Notes: a model not told the origin generated them from the sequence alone. DNA of 62,222 bases from Prevotella sp. (GCA_017475005.1 JAFVGI010000008.1:1-62222), one strand, 5' to 3'. Counted from the first letter of the stretch, positions 33,573 through 40,957 are shown. Numbers and translations are program-made.

Positions 33573-35072
33573 ATGGCACTCTCTTTTCATCCTTTGACGT
33601 TGTCTGACCGCGAAGCGATGCAAGCAGTTACGCTTACCTCAGGTAGGCGTAACTGTAACTACAATTTTGCCAACCTTATAGGATGGAAGTTTCTGTTCGG
33701 TACCGAGGTGTGCGTGCTTGAAAACGCTGTGGTGCTGCGCTATACCTTCGATGGCCAGCAAGCGTATATGGTTTGTACTTCAGAAGCATTGTCGCTGGAA
33801 CTTATTGAGGCATTACTTGATGATAGCAATGGAGATTTGACACTGATTGGGCTTGAAGACTCGCAAGTAACACAATTGTCAATTATCAATTATCAACTGT
33901 CAATTAACATCGAGCCACTTCGTGACCGATACGATTACATCTATCGTCGCACTGATCTCGCAACGCTTCACGGCAGACATCTGGACGCCAAGCGCAATCA
34001 CATCAATCGTTTCCGTGCAGAGCATCCAGACTTTGAATATCGTCCTCTTACGCCGGAACTCTTTGACGAATGTCGTCGAGTTACGGAAATATGGCAGAAT
34101 AACAAAAACGAAAACAAAAACGAAAACAAAAACGAAAAGGCTGCGATTAAGCGAGAGCAGAGTGATGCTCACATCGACTCTGCTGAGCGTGAGCAGGCTC
34201 GAACGAAGTTCAACCAAAACGAAAACGAAAACAGGAATGAGACTATCAATGCCGAGCATTGCGTGATGGAGACCATATTCTCGAATTGGGACGATCTCGG
34301 CATGATAGGCGGAAGCATCTTCGTGGACGGTCGTATGGTAGCTTTCACATATGGCTCCGCTGTTACAACCGACACCTTTGATGTCTGTGTGGAGAAAGCC
34401 GATCGACGTGTGGAGGGTGCATTTGCCATCATCAACCAGCAGTTCGCCGAGCATCTGCCTGAGCAATATATCTATCTTAACCGTGAAGAAGATATGGGAA
34501 TCCCTGGTCTTCGCAAAGCGAAATTGTCGTATCACCCTGAAATACTGTTAAGCTACAATGCAGTAAAGGTAACCTCTCACCTTTCACCTTTCACCTTTCA
34601 CCTCACAAGGATGACCTCCGAAGATGCTCCACTTACCGTTGACTGGATGGTGAGACAATACGGTTTTGACCACGTTGAGGTGGAGTCGTGGGTGCAAAGC
34701 CTGCATTTCAACTGGCCGTTGAGTGTCAAGGCCTTAGATGAAAACGGCAATGTAATCGGGCTGCTCAATATGAGTGATTATCGAATTGAGGAGGAAACGC
34801 CGCAGATTCTGAAAGACAAGCCGGAGCTGATAAAAAGCCTGAACGCTCAGCGTTATATCGCTGTCTTTTCATTCATTGTAGCTGAAAAATATCGTGGTAC
34901 CCGATTGAACTACGACATGCTGATGTCAATCATGCCCGAGTTGAAAAACAACTACGATTTCATCTTCATTCCTGTACTTCATCGCCTCAAGACTCATCAA
35001 TACTGGCAACGCTGGGGTGCAAAAGAGTTTTACCGCGATGCGGATTGTGTGTATTACAAATTGGAAGTTTAA
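33573..35072 (+). CDS. DUF2156 domain fused to a GNAT acetyltransferase, with repeat-coded linkers
   Basis: 499 aa from the ATG at 33573 (MALSFHPLTLSDREAM); a GTG frame extends 54 bases upstream. Residues about 1-335 resemble DUF2156, the aminoacyl-phosphatidylglycerol synthase C-terminal fold ('RRNCNYNFANLIGWKFLFG', 'YIYRRTDLATLHGRHLDAK', 'SIFVDGRMVAFTYGS'). Residues about 350-499 are a GNAT domain ('VFSFIVAEKYRGTRLNYDM', 'YWQRWGAKEFYRDAD'). Four low-complexity tracts interrupt it in frame: 'QLSIINYQLSI', 'NKNENKNENKNEK', 'NQNENENRNE' and 'TSHLSPFTFHLT'. The last lies at the domain junction. Function unknown. Confidence 0.72.
   Translation: MALSFHPLTLSDREAMQAVTLTSGRRNCNYNFANLIGWKFLFGTEVCVLENAVVLRYTFDGQQAYMVCTSEALSLELIEALLDDSNGDLTLIGLEDSQVTQLSIINYQLSINIEPLRDRYDYIYRRTDLATLHGRHLDAKRNHINRFRAEHPDFEYRPLTPELFDECRRVTEIWQNNKNENKNENKNEKAAIKREQSDAHIDSAEREQARTKFNQNENENRNETINAEHCVMETIFSNWDDLGMIGGSIFVDGRMVAFTYGSAVTTDTFDVCVEKADRRVEGAFAIINQQFAEHLPEQYIYLNREEDMGIPGLRKAKLSYHPEILLSYNAVKVTSHLSPFTFHLTRMTSEDAPLTVDWMVRQYGFDHVEVESWVQSLHFNWPLSVKALDENGNVIGLLNMSDYRIEEETPQILKDKPELIKSLNAQRYIAVFSFIVAEKYRGTRLNYDMLMSIMPELKNNYDFIFIPVLHRLKTHQYWQRWGAKEFYRDADCVYYKLEV
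33876..33910 (+). repeat. In-frame heptamer array (TTATCAA family)
   Basis: TTGTCAA, TTATCAA, TTATCAA, CTGTCAA, TTAACAT within the DUF2156 domain. Confidence 0.8.
34101..34136 (+). repeat. In-frame 12-base repeat in the DUF2156 domain
   Basis: Three perfect copies of AACAAAAACGAA encoding Asn-Lys-Asn-Glu repeats. A related AAAACG tract lies at 34212-34236. Confidence 0.85.
34574..34601 (+). repeat. In-frame heptamer array at the DUF2156-GNAT junction
   Basis: CTCTCAC followed by three copies of CTTTCAC. It codes for the linker TSHLSPFTFHLT between the two domains. Confidence 0.85.
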
Positions 35073-35092
35073 TCTAATTCATAATTCTAACT

Positions 35093-35281
35093 ATGGCACA
35101 TCAATGTGAAAACTGCAAATTGCGAGCTAATTACGACAGAAAGCCGAAATCGCTGATGGGACGCTTCTGGCGTTGGCACATCAACTTCTGTCCGGGCTGG
35201 AAAGCCTATTTCACCTCTCTCCCTGCTGATCAGCAGCAGGCACTACGCGAAAAATATCAGTTTACAAAGTACCAAGAATAG
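35093..35281 (+). CDS. Small conserved-looking protein with CxxC
   Basis: 62 aa, starting MAHQCENCKLRANYDRKPKS and rich in aromatic and basic residues ('GRFWRWHINFCPGWKAYFTS'). It has three cysteines, and the CxxC could bind metal. I recall similar short hypothetical proteins in Bacteroidales but no function. It lies 20 bases after the fusion gene and 3 bases before the ZIP transporter gene, which supports translation within one operon. Confidence 0.65.
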   Translation: MAHQCENCKLRANYDRKPKSLMGRFWRWHINFCPGWKAYFTSLPADQQQALREKYQFTKYQE

Positions 35282-35284
35282 CCT

Positions 35285-36088
35285 ATGACACTACTCATCG
35301 GCTTACTACTCCCCCTTTTGGGAACTATGCTCGGAGCAGCATTCGTCTTTCTTATGAAGGACGAAATGCCGCTACGTCTGCAAAAGACGCTGTTGGGCTT
35401 TGCATCAGGCGTGATGGTGGCAGCATCGATATGGTCGCTACTCATTCCATCTATGGAGATGTCAAGCACTTCCAATTTTCAATTGTCAATTTTCAATTCT
35501 CAATTAAACGAAGTTCTTCCTGCTGCCGTTGGATTCCTGTTAGGTATTGGTTTCCTGCTGATGATTGACGAGCTGACGCCACACCTGCATATCGGAACTG
35601 ACAAACCCGAGGGCATGCGGTCGCATCTCTCCAAGACAGCAATGCTGGCCCTGGCCGTCACCATCCACAACCTGCCAGAAGGCATGGCTGTTGGTGTGGT
35701 CTTTGCAGGAGCGGAAAGCAGCATCTCTAACATCTCACTGGCCAGTGCCATCGCCGTTTCTTTGGGTATTGCCATCCAGAATGTGCCTGAGGGAGCCATT
35801 ATCTCCATGCCCATGCGAGCAGCCGGCAATTCCAAGTGGAAGTCATTCGTCATCGGTTCCTTGAGCGGTGCCGTGGAGCCCGTCGGAGCCGTTGCCGTCT
35901 TGCTGTTGGCTTCGCTGCTGATGCCTGTCCTACCCTATATGCTGGCCTTTGCCGCCGGAGCAATGTTCTATGTCGTTGTCGAGGAACTTATTCCTGAAGC
36001 CTCCAACGGTCAACACAGCAATCTCAGCACTATCGGTTTTGCTATCGGCTTCGTGCTGATGATGGTACTCGATGTGGTGATGGGATGA
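35285..36088 (+). CDS. ZIP-family divalent metal transporter (ZupT-like)
   Basis: 267 aa inner-membrane importer of zinc or other divalent metals, with about eight TM segments. The binuclear metal centre motifs are present: 'HNLPEGMAVG' in TM4 and 'QNVPEGAIIS' in TM5. A loop between TM2 and TM3 (residues about 61-76, SSTSNFQLSIFNSQLNEV) is encoded by a heptamer array at 35471-35505, in place of the usual His-rich loop. Expression with the upstream small protein is likely. Confidence 0.88.
   Translation: MTLLIGLLLPLLGTMLGAAFVFLMKDEMPLRLQKTLLGFASGVMVAASIWSLLIPSMEMSSTSNFQLSIFNSQLNEVLPAAVGFLLGIGFLLMIDELTPHLHIGTDKPEGMRSHLSKTAMLALAVTIHNLPEGMAVGVVFAGAESSISNISLASAIAVSLGIAIQNVPEGAIISMPMRAAGNSKWKSFVIGSLSGAVEPVGAVAVLLLASLLMPVLPYMLAFAAGAMFYVVVEELIPEASNGQHSNLSTIGFAIGFVLMMVLDVVMG
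35471..35505 (+). repeat. In-frame heptamer array in the ZIP transporter gene
   Basis: Five units NTCAATT (TCCAATT, TTCAATT, GTCAATT, TTCAATT, CTCAATT) that code for a loop between membrane helices. Confidence 0.88.
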
Positions 36089-36093
36089 CTGTT

Positions 36094-36128
36094 AACAGTT
36101 GATAGTTGATAGTTTATAGTTAAAAGTG
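36094..36128. repeat. Heptamer array after the ZIP gene
   Basis: ACAGTTG, ATAGTTG, ATAGTTT, ATAGTTA, AAAGTGA, starting 6 bases after the ZIP stop codon. Confidence 0.8.
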
Positions 36129-36192
36129 AGAGTTCTAATTAATAATTAAAATTGAAATTCTGGTAAACCCGCACACTAAAACAAATACAATT

Positions 36193-36708
36193 ATGAAGGT
36201 TCTTATTTTACAAGGCTCTCCAAGAGCAAACGGAAACACTGCCTGGATGGCAGAGGAGTACAAGAAGGCTGCTGAGGCAGCAGGTCATGAGGTGACACTG
36301 GTGAATGTGTCGAAAAAGAAGATTGCAGGCTGTCTGGCTTGTGAGTATTGCCACAATAAGGGCAATGGTGCTTGCATTCAGAAGGATGATATGCAGGAAC
36401 TCTATCCGCTGATGAATGAGGCAGAGGCACTGGTGCTGGCTGCGCCCATCTACTATTTTACTCTTTGCGCTCAGATTCAGGCTCCCATCCAGCGAATGTA
36501 CTGCGTTAATGCACCTGCAAAGGTCAAGAAGATGGCCCTGCTGATGTCATCCTATTCGCCAGGAGTCTATGATGGTGCCACGGCAGAGTTCCGCGACATC
36601 TGCAACTACTGGAAAGTAGAGAATATGGGTGCCGTCACTGCCAAGCTCGACGAACAGAAGACCGACGAGACCAAGCAGAAAATCCAGGAATTAGTAGGTC
36701 GCCTGTAA
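36193..36708 (+). CDS. NADPH-dependent FMN reductase/flavodoxin-fold protein
   Basis: 171 aa. The FMN phosphate loop is 'LQGSPRANGNT', and 'AAPIYYFTLCAQIQAPIQR' is the second flavin-contact segment. A CxxC-type cluster ('GCLACEYCHNKGNGAC') suggests an iron-sulfur flavoprotein or a redox-active thiol. Cytoplasmic reductase of quinones, flavins or similar; exact substrate unknown. A terminator follows it. A related protein is at 37369. Confidence 0.85.
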   Translation: MKVLILQGSPRANGNTAWMAEEYKKAAEAAGHEVTLVNVSKKKIAGCLACEYCHNKGNGACIQKDDMQELYPLMNEAEALVLAAPIYYFTLCAQIQAPIQRMYCVNAPAKVKKMALLMSSYSPGVYDGATAEFRDICNYWKVENMGAVTAKLDEQKTDETKQKIQELVGRL

Positions 36709-36723
36709 TTCTAAAATTATCAT

Positions 36724-36764
36724 AAAAAAATCCTCCGTATCGCGATGATATGGGGGATTTTTTT
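36724..36764 (+). terminator. Intrinsic terminator, copy 1 of a repeated cassette
   Basis: AAAAAATCCTCCGTATC pairs with GATATGGGGGATTTTTT around GCGAT. The same hairpin recurs at 39272-39310, and both are followed at once by a promoter-like box. Confidence 0.8.
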
Positions 36765-36772
36765 TATTTTTG
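36765..36772 (+). promoter_or_regulatory. Bacteroidetes -7 box for the carbonic anhydrase gene
   Basis: TATTTTTG followed by CAC, directly abutting the terminator T-run; 40 bases before 36813. Confidence 0.6.
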
Positions 36773-36812
36773 CACAAAAATATGGAACCACTAAATCTAT
36801 GATACAAATCAA

Positions 36813-37355
36813 ATGATAGATCAGATTCTAACCTACAACAAGTCCTTCGTAGAACAGAAGGGCTACGAGAAGTATTTAACGGATAAGTACCCCGACAAGA
36901 AACTGGCGGTACTGTCGTGTATGGACACCAGACTCACGGAACTGCTCCCAGCTGCCCTCGCCCTGAAGAATGGTGATGCCAAGATTATCAAGAACGCGGG
37001 AGGTTTGGTTATATCTGCCTTCGACTCGGCTATGCGAAGTCTCATTGTCGCTATTTATGAGCTTGGCGTGGAGGAAATAATGGTGGTGGCTCACTCGCAC
37101 TGTGGGGCCTGCCACATGAGCTACGACCACTTCCACCATGAGATGATAGCCCGTGGCGTGACTGACGAAACGCTTGACACCATTCAAAAGTGTGGAATCG
37201 ACCTGCATCACTGGTTGGAGGGATTCAAGGACACGCCCGAATCAGTACGTAAAACCGTTGAGACTATTAAGACCCATCCACTCGTTCCAAAGGATATTGT
37301 TGTTAGAGGCTTTATTATCGATTCTGAGACTGGAGCATTGGAAGAAATCTGCTAA
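36813..37355 (+). CDS. Beta-class carbonic anhydrase
   Basis: Interconverts carbon dioxide and bicarbonate. 180 aa. The zinc ligands are visible: Cys with the Asp-Arg dyad in 'LSCMDTRL', and His and Cys in 'HSHCGAC'. The sequence order matches the small bacterial beta-CA type ('AGGLVISAFDSAMRSL'). The next gene, a flavin reductase, starts 13 bases after its stop. Confidence 0.9.
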   Translation: MIDQILTYNKSFVEQKGYEKYLTDKYPDKKLAVLSCMDTRLTELLPAALALKNGDAKIIKNAGGLVISAFDSAMRSLIVAIYELGVEEIMVVAHSHCGACHMSYDHFHHEMIARGVTDETLDTIQKCGIDLHHWLEGFKDTPESVRKTVETIKTHPLVPKDIVVRGFIIDSETGALEEIC

Positions 37356-37368
37356 AACATATAAGATT

Positions 37369-38010
37369 ATGAAGAAAATAATTATTATCGACGGAGGCCC
37401 GCGAAAGAATTTCAATACGGCCTCTATGTTACAGAAATTTGCAGAAGGTGCAATGTCTGTAAGTAGTGATATTGAAGTAAAGACGGTACGATTGTACGAC
37501 CTTGATTACAAGGGTTGTATGTCATGTATGGCTTGCAAAATCAAAGACAAGGCATCGAACGTTTGCAAGTTCAAGGATTCGCTGACTTCCATTTTAGAAG
37601 AGATAGCTCAAGCAGATGGCTTGGTATTAGGTTCACCGATATACTTCGGTCAGATTACAGGCCAGATGCAAGCCTTCCTGGAACGTTTGGCTTTCCCCTG
37701 GCTTTCGTACAACGACTACAGCCTGACGGCTCCCAAGAAGATGCTGGTAGTGCTGATGGAAACTATGAACGGACTGCCTGACAATAACAATAGTCAGGGC
37801 TACGGATCATTAGAATACTGCATCACCAATGCCCTCGGCGAGCCAGAACACATCAATGCCTACAACACCTATCAGGTGAAAAGCTACGACCGCTTCGAAC
37901 TGGCTGGTTTCTCCGAAGAAGCCAAGCGGCAGTATCGTGAGGAGCATTGGGAACAGGACCTGCAAAAAGCCTACGATGCTGGCAAACAGATGGCTGAAAA
38001 GATTTCGTAA
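37369..38010 (+). CDS. FMN reductase/iron-sulfur-flavoprotein-like protein
   Basis: 213 aa from the ATG at 37369 (MKKIIIIDGGPRKNFNT); the frame is open further upstream, but only antisense to no known domain and across the carbonic anhydrase gene. The N-terminus is a flavodoxin-type FMN site. 'GCMSCMACKIKDKASNVC' is a cysteine cluster like that of iron-sulfur flavoproteins, and 'GSPIYFGQITGQMQAFLER' follows. Paralogue of the gene at 36193. Confidence 0.82.
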   Translation: MKKIIIIDGGPRKNFNTASMLQKFAEGAMSVSSDIEVKTVRLYDLDYKGCMSCMACKIKDKASNVCKFKDSLTSILEEIAQADGLVLGSPIYFGQITGQMQAFLERLAFPWLSYNDYSLTAPKKMLVVLMETMNGLPDNNNSQGYGSLEYCITNALGEPEHINAYNTYQVKSYDRFELAGFSEEAKRQYREEHWEQDLQKAYDAGKQMAEKIS

Positions 38011-38088
38011 GATCTCTCCAAAAAAGCCAAGCGTTTTTAAATGCGTATTGAAATAAGGATTCTCTTGACCTGACAGGAACAGATACCG

Positions 38089-38553
38089 TCAGGTCAATCT
38101 TACCTCCATTGTTGTTTTCTGCACTTGCATACCCATATTGCGATAGAAACGCAAGGCAGGCTCATTACCCTCCCACACATTCAGGGTTATGTTGTTACAG
38201 CCTATGGACTTCGCATAGTCACGAACGTATTCATACAACGCTTTTCCCACGTGTTTGCCTCGTGCATTTTCATCCACGCAGATATCGTCGATATATATAG
38301 TCTTTATGTCCTCTAACAGTTGGTTATTCCTAATCTCAGAGACCTGACAGAAGGCATACCCTTGCACCTCACCGTCATCAAAGACAAAAACAGGCTTGCT
38401 CTCATCATTGAGCATCACTTCCAGTTCCTGCTCATTATATTTTGTCGTGTGGGGCCTAAATAGGTCAGGGCGTATCACATGATGCACCATGTTCACCTGA
38501 TGCAGCAGTTCTATGATACGCTTAATATCACCTTTATTTGCCTTTCTAATCAT
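38089..38553 (-). CDS. GNAT-family N-acetyltransferase
   Basis: 154 aa, a complete single GNAT domain: 'IDDICVDENARGKHVGKAL' is the acetyl-CoA pyrophosphate loop (motif A) and 'NVWEGNEPALRFYRNMGM' is motif B. Substrate unknown. It stands alone and its 5' side faces the repeat-rich gene-free zone. Confidence 0.88.
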   Translation of the reverse strand: MIRKANKGDIKRIIELLHQVNMVHHVIRPDLFRPHTTKYNEQELEVMLNDESKPVFVFDDGEVQGYAFCQVSEIRNNQLLEDIKTIYIDDICVDENARGKHVGKALYEYVRDYAKSIGCNNITLNVWEGNEPALRFYRNMGMQVQKTTMEVRLT

Positions 38554-38586
38554 ACTTCATCCTTTGAATATTCTTGTTTTTGAGTG

Positions 38587-38594
38587 CAAAATTA
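38587..38594 (-). promoter_or_regulatory. Bacteroidetes -7 box for the GNAT gene
   Basis: CAAAATTA on the plus strand is TAATTTTG on the minus strand, 34 bases before 38553. Confidence 0.6.
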
Positions 38595-38699
38595 TGAAGA
38601 ACCTTTGAGAAATGCAAGAAAACGCTAGATTTTTTGTTTGGAGGGTCTCTTTTAACTCATAAGACATCATCATTTTTTAAAGTTTATTCGATTTTCATT

Positions 38700-38984
38700 G
38701 AGACCTAACATTGGCAATCTTCAAGTGATTGATATTAAGACCGTTATAGCTTAAAGACAGGCTTTGACACCTAACATAAGAGGTAACAAAGACCTAACAC
38801 AGAGGTAACATGAGAGGTAAAATCCGAAGTGGCTCCAGAGAACCAATAAAACAATAATCGATGTTAGGTTTTATGTTAGGTCTATGTTACCTCTTTGTTA
38901 CCTTTCATGTTACCTCTTGAAGGCTTCAAAAACGCTCGAATTGCCCATAAATAGGGACTTCATCGAAAAATCATGTTAGGTCTC
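38700..38984. repeat. Inverted array of 11-12-base units (WTGTTASSTCT)
   Basis: About five tandem units at 38769-38820 face about five units at 38861-38917 in the opposite orientation. Single flanking units at 38700-38711 (GAGACCTAACAT) and 38973-38984 (ATGTTAGGTCTC) are an exact inverted pair. Units exist in two forms that differ only at the centre, ATGTTAGGTCT and ATGTTACCTCT. No coding capacity. Confidence 0.75.
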
Positions 38985-39007
38985 GGCGTAAATGGCTTCT
39001 ATTTTTC

Positions 39008-39218
39008 AATAACCCACGCTTATTTTCCAATAAGGCTGCCTTATTATGCAATAACCTTGCGTTATTGAACGGCAAGCGATCCCGCCGAAATTTGATTCCC
39101 TTACTGGGAATAAAGTATTCCCGCCTTGGGAATAAAACGCTACGGCGGACGGACGTTCACGATACGGCGTATCGAGGGGGACGAAACGACGTTTCAAGGG
39201 TCACGATATGGCGTATCG
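39008..39218. repeat. Chain of about ten short palindromes
   Basis: Consecutive small inverted repeats with different words: AATAAGGCTGCCTTATT (39029), CAATAAC/GTTATTG (39049-39067), ATTCCC/GGGAAT (39095-39111), GGGAATA/TATTCCC (39106-39122), TATTCCC/GGGAATA (39116-39134), CGATACGGCGTATCG (39160), GAAACGACGTTTC (39183) and CGATATGGCGTATCG (39204). Weaker pairs at 39008 and 39070 complete the chain. The intervals are short and some palindromes share arms. Confidence 0.8.
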
Positions 39219-39271
39219 CAAAAATGTTGTTTGTGGTTATGCCAAGACCGCGATTTCTCATAAATTATCAT

Positions 39272-39310
39272 AAAAAATCCCCCTTATCGCGATGGTATGG
39301 GGGATTTTTT
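39272..39310 (+). terminator. Intrinsic terminator, copy 2 of a repeated cassette
   Basis: AAAAAATCCCCCTTATC pairs with GGTATGGGGGATTTTTT around GCGAT. It is followed by TAACTTCG, one base off a -7 box. No gene ends just upstream, so this copy has no obvious transcript to stop. Confidence 0.7.
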
Positions 39311-39341
39311 GTAACTTCGCACCCGAACTGCCAAAAGAAAT

Positions 39342-39477
39342 AAGAGGTGAGAGGTGAGAGGTAAGAAGTAAGAGGTAAAACAAAATAAAAAAACTTTTAA
39401 ACAGAAAAACTATGAAGAAATTGATGACTATCTGCCTATTGGCAGTTGCAAGTGTGCTGGGTGTTTCAGCGCAGGGT
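39342..39477 (+). repeat. Heptamer array plus duplicated leader and signal-peptide module, copy B
   Basis: Five heptamers (AAGAGGT, GAGAGGT, GAGAGGT, AAGAAGT, AAGAGGT) at 39342-39376, then the leader and signal-peptide codons shared with 29470-29570. Confidence 0.88.
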
Positions 39478-40035
39478 GAGAACAGTTCGAATGATGCGAT
39501 TAAGAATATCATGACGCGTACCAGTATCCGCAAATACACAGAGCAGCCTGTGTCGAAGGCTGATGTGGAGACGCTGCTACGTGCTGGTATGGCGGCTCCT
39601 ACCGCTGTCAACAAACAGCCCTGGCACTTCGTTGTGGTTACCGACCGCGAACAGCTGAATGCCCTTGCAGCAGCCAATCGTGGTACGAATATGGCAGCAA
39701 GAGCTCCATTGGCTATCGTTGTATGCGGCAACATGCAGAAGACTCTTTCTGGTGTGGGTCAAGGTTTCTGGGTACAGGATTGTTCTGCAGCCACAGAAAA
39801 CATTCTGCTGGCAGCCAACGCTCTCGGACTTGGTGGCGTATGGACAGGTCTCTATCCCAATGAAGAGCGTGCAAAGGCTGTCCGCGACGTAGTGAAAGCC
39901 CCAGAGCATATCGTGCCTCTTTGCACCATCGTTATCGGTCACCCCGCAGAGAATCCTACTCCGAAGGACAAATGGAAACCGGAGAATGTATCGTATAACG
40001 AGTTTGGGAGGATTGTTTTTATAAAAGGGGAGTAA
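39412..40035 (+). CDS. Exported nitroreductase-family protein
   Basis: 207 aa. A signal peptide (MKKLMTICLLAVASVLGVSA) is attached to a complete nitroreductase domain: 'TRTSIRKYTEQPVSKADVE' for FMN phosphate binding, 'AAPTAVNKQPWHFVVV' and 'ALGLGGVWTGLYP'. FMN enzymes of this family are normally cytoplasmic, so export is unusual; the flavin would need to be loaded before or after export. The leader and signal peptide nearly equal those of the exported GPx. Its stop codon falls in the first unit of a G-rich repeat array. Confidence 0.85.
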   Translation: MKKLMTICLLAVASVLGVSAQGENSSNDAIKNIMTRTSIRKYTEQPVSKADVETLLRAGMAAPTAVNKQPWHFVVVTDREQLNALAAANRGTNMAARAPLAIVVCGNMQKTLSGVGQGFWVQDCSAATENILLAANALGLGGVWTGLYPNEERAKAVRDVVKAPEHIVPLCTIVIGHPAENPTPKDKWKPENVSYNEFGRIVFIKGE

Positions 40036-40160
40036 AAAAGGGGAGTGAAAGAGGAGTGAAAGAGGAGTGAGAGGGGAGTGAGAGGGGAGTGAGAGGGGAG
40101 TGAGAGGGGAGTGAGAGGGGAGTGAGAGAGGAGCGGAATAAGGGGAGTGAAAAGGGAGTT
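40026..40160 (+). repeat. 11-base repeat array (GGGGAGTGAGA family)
   Basis: About ten units of an 11-base word such as GAGTGAGAGGG, beginning within the last codons of the nitroreductase gene (Gly-Glu-stop) and running about 120 bases downstream. The same word recurs at 43481-43525. Confidence 0.88.
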
Positions 40161-40183
40161 AGTTAAATAAAGCACAAAAGAAA

Positions 40184-40219
40184 TGCCGCAATAGGATTTA
40201 CGTCCCGTTGCGGCAATTT
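40184..40219. terminator. Probable terminator between convergent genes
   Basis: TGCCGCAA pairs with TTGCGGCA (8 bp) with a 16-base loop and a short TTTA tail. It would serve the nitroreductase gene, the lipoprotein gene, or both. Confidence 0.45.
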
Positions 40220-40249
40220 AATATTAGAATATGAGAGTGTCAGATTATA

Positions 40250-40915
40250 TTAGTGTGCCTTTGCGGTTTTAACCTCACCACTCTCGGCGTCAACAAATAC
40301 TATGGTATTGTTAACAATTCCATTAAACAGATAGATAATATCTCCATCAGCATATGGAACGGCTGGTTTGATTAGGTACACGTCTTTTGTTGGTGGCACT
40401 GAAACATTAGATTCTTTTACCCGCTTGATGGCATGCTCCAAAGAGATTATCTTATCCAGATTCTCAATGATGTCAACATCCAGAGGATATCCTGGTGCAA
40501 CAGTTGTCTGATAAGTCATTTCAGCTTCTAATTCCTTTGTGAAGTCTCTGGTAGCTACCAAGATATGTTGCTCTTCTCCTTTTTGTGTAATTGAAGTGTA
40601 GTCAAAGCCGTATTGTACATAATTCGCTTTCAGGTCGGCAATTGGAGTGGTTGACACGTCTCCATTGAGTTTGTAATAAACCTGACGGAGATATCCGAAT
40701 GGATAGTCGTTTTTGCTCTCCTTTTTAAATTCCGGATACGCAGTCAAAATTGTATTGACATCCTGCTTCAGTACCTGAAGATAGGTTACACTTGGTGCTG
40801 GAGATGGAGGTGTTGGACCATCAGAGTTATCATCATCACTGGAACATGAAGTAAATACAAAACCTGTGCAGAATGCTAACAGCATTGCCCACATCAAAAT
40901 AGATTTCTGTTTCAT
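40250..40915 (-). CDS. Lipoprotein of unknown function
   Basis: 221 aa. A lipobox (FTSC) is followed by SSDDDNSDG and a proline-rich tether (PTPPSPAP), as in surface-exposed Bacteroidetes lipoproteins. The rest is mixed alpha/beta with no recognised domain. Its own promoter is at 40958. No clear operon partner. Confidence 0.65.
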   Translation of the reverse strand: MKQKSILMWAMLLAFCTGFVFTSCSSDDDNSDGPTPPSPAPSVTYLQVLKQDVNTILTAYPEFKKESKNDYPFGYLRQVYYKLNGDVSTTPIADLKANYVQYGFDYTSITQKGEEQHILVATRDFTKELEAEMTYQTTVAPGYPLDVDIIENLDKIISLEHAIKRVKESNVSVPPTKDVYLIKPAVPYADGDIIYLFNGIVNNTIVFVDAESGEVKTAKAH

Positions 40916-40957
40916 AACTGTGTTTGTTTTTGGTTAGAAAATAATGTTTATGCGCTG

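Noticed and set aside
37174-37368. Longer start of the flavin reductase gene
   Set aside because: The extension lies inside the carbonic anhydrase coding region and adds no domain; the ATG at 37369 directly begins the flavodoxin-like fold.
40026-40160. CRISPR array
   Set aside because: The unit is only 11 bases, tandem, without spacers, and no cas gene is present. The same applies to the heptamer arrays and to 38700-38984.
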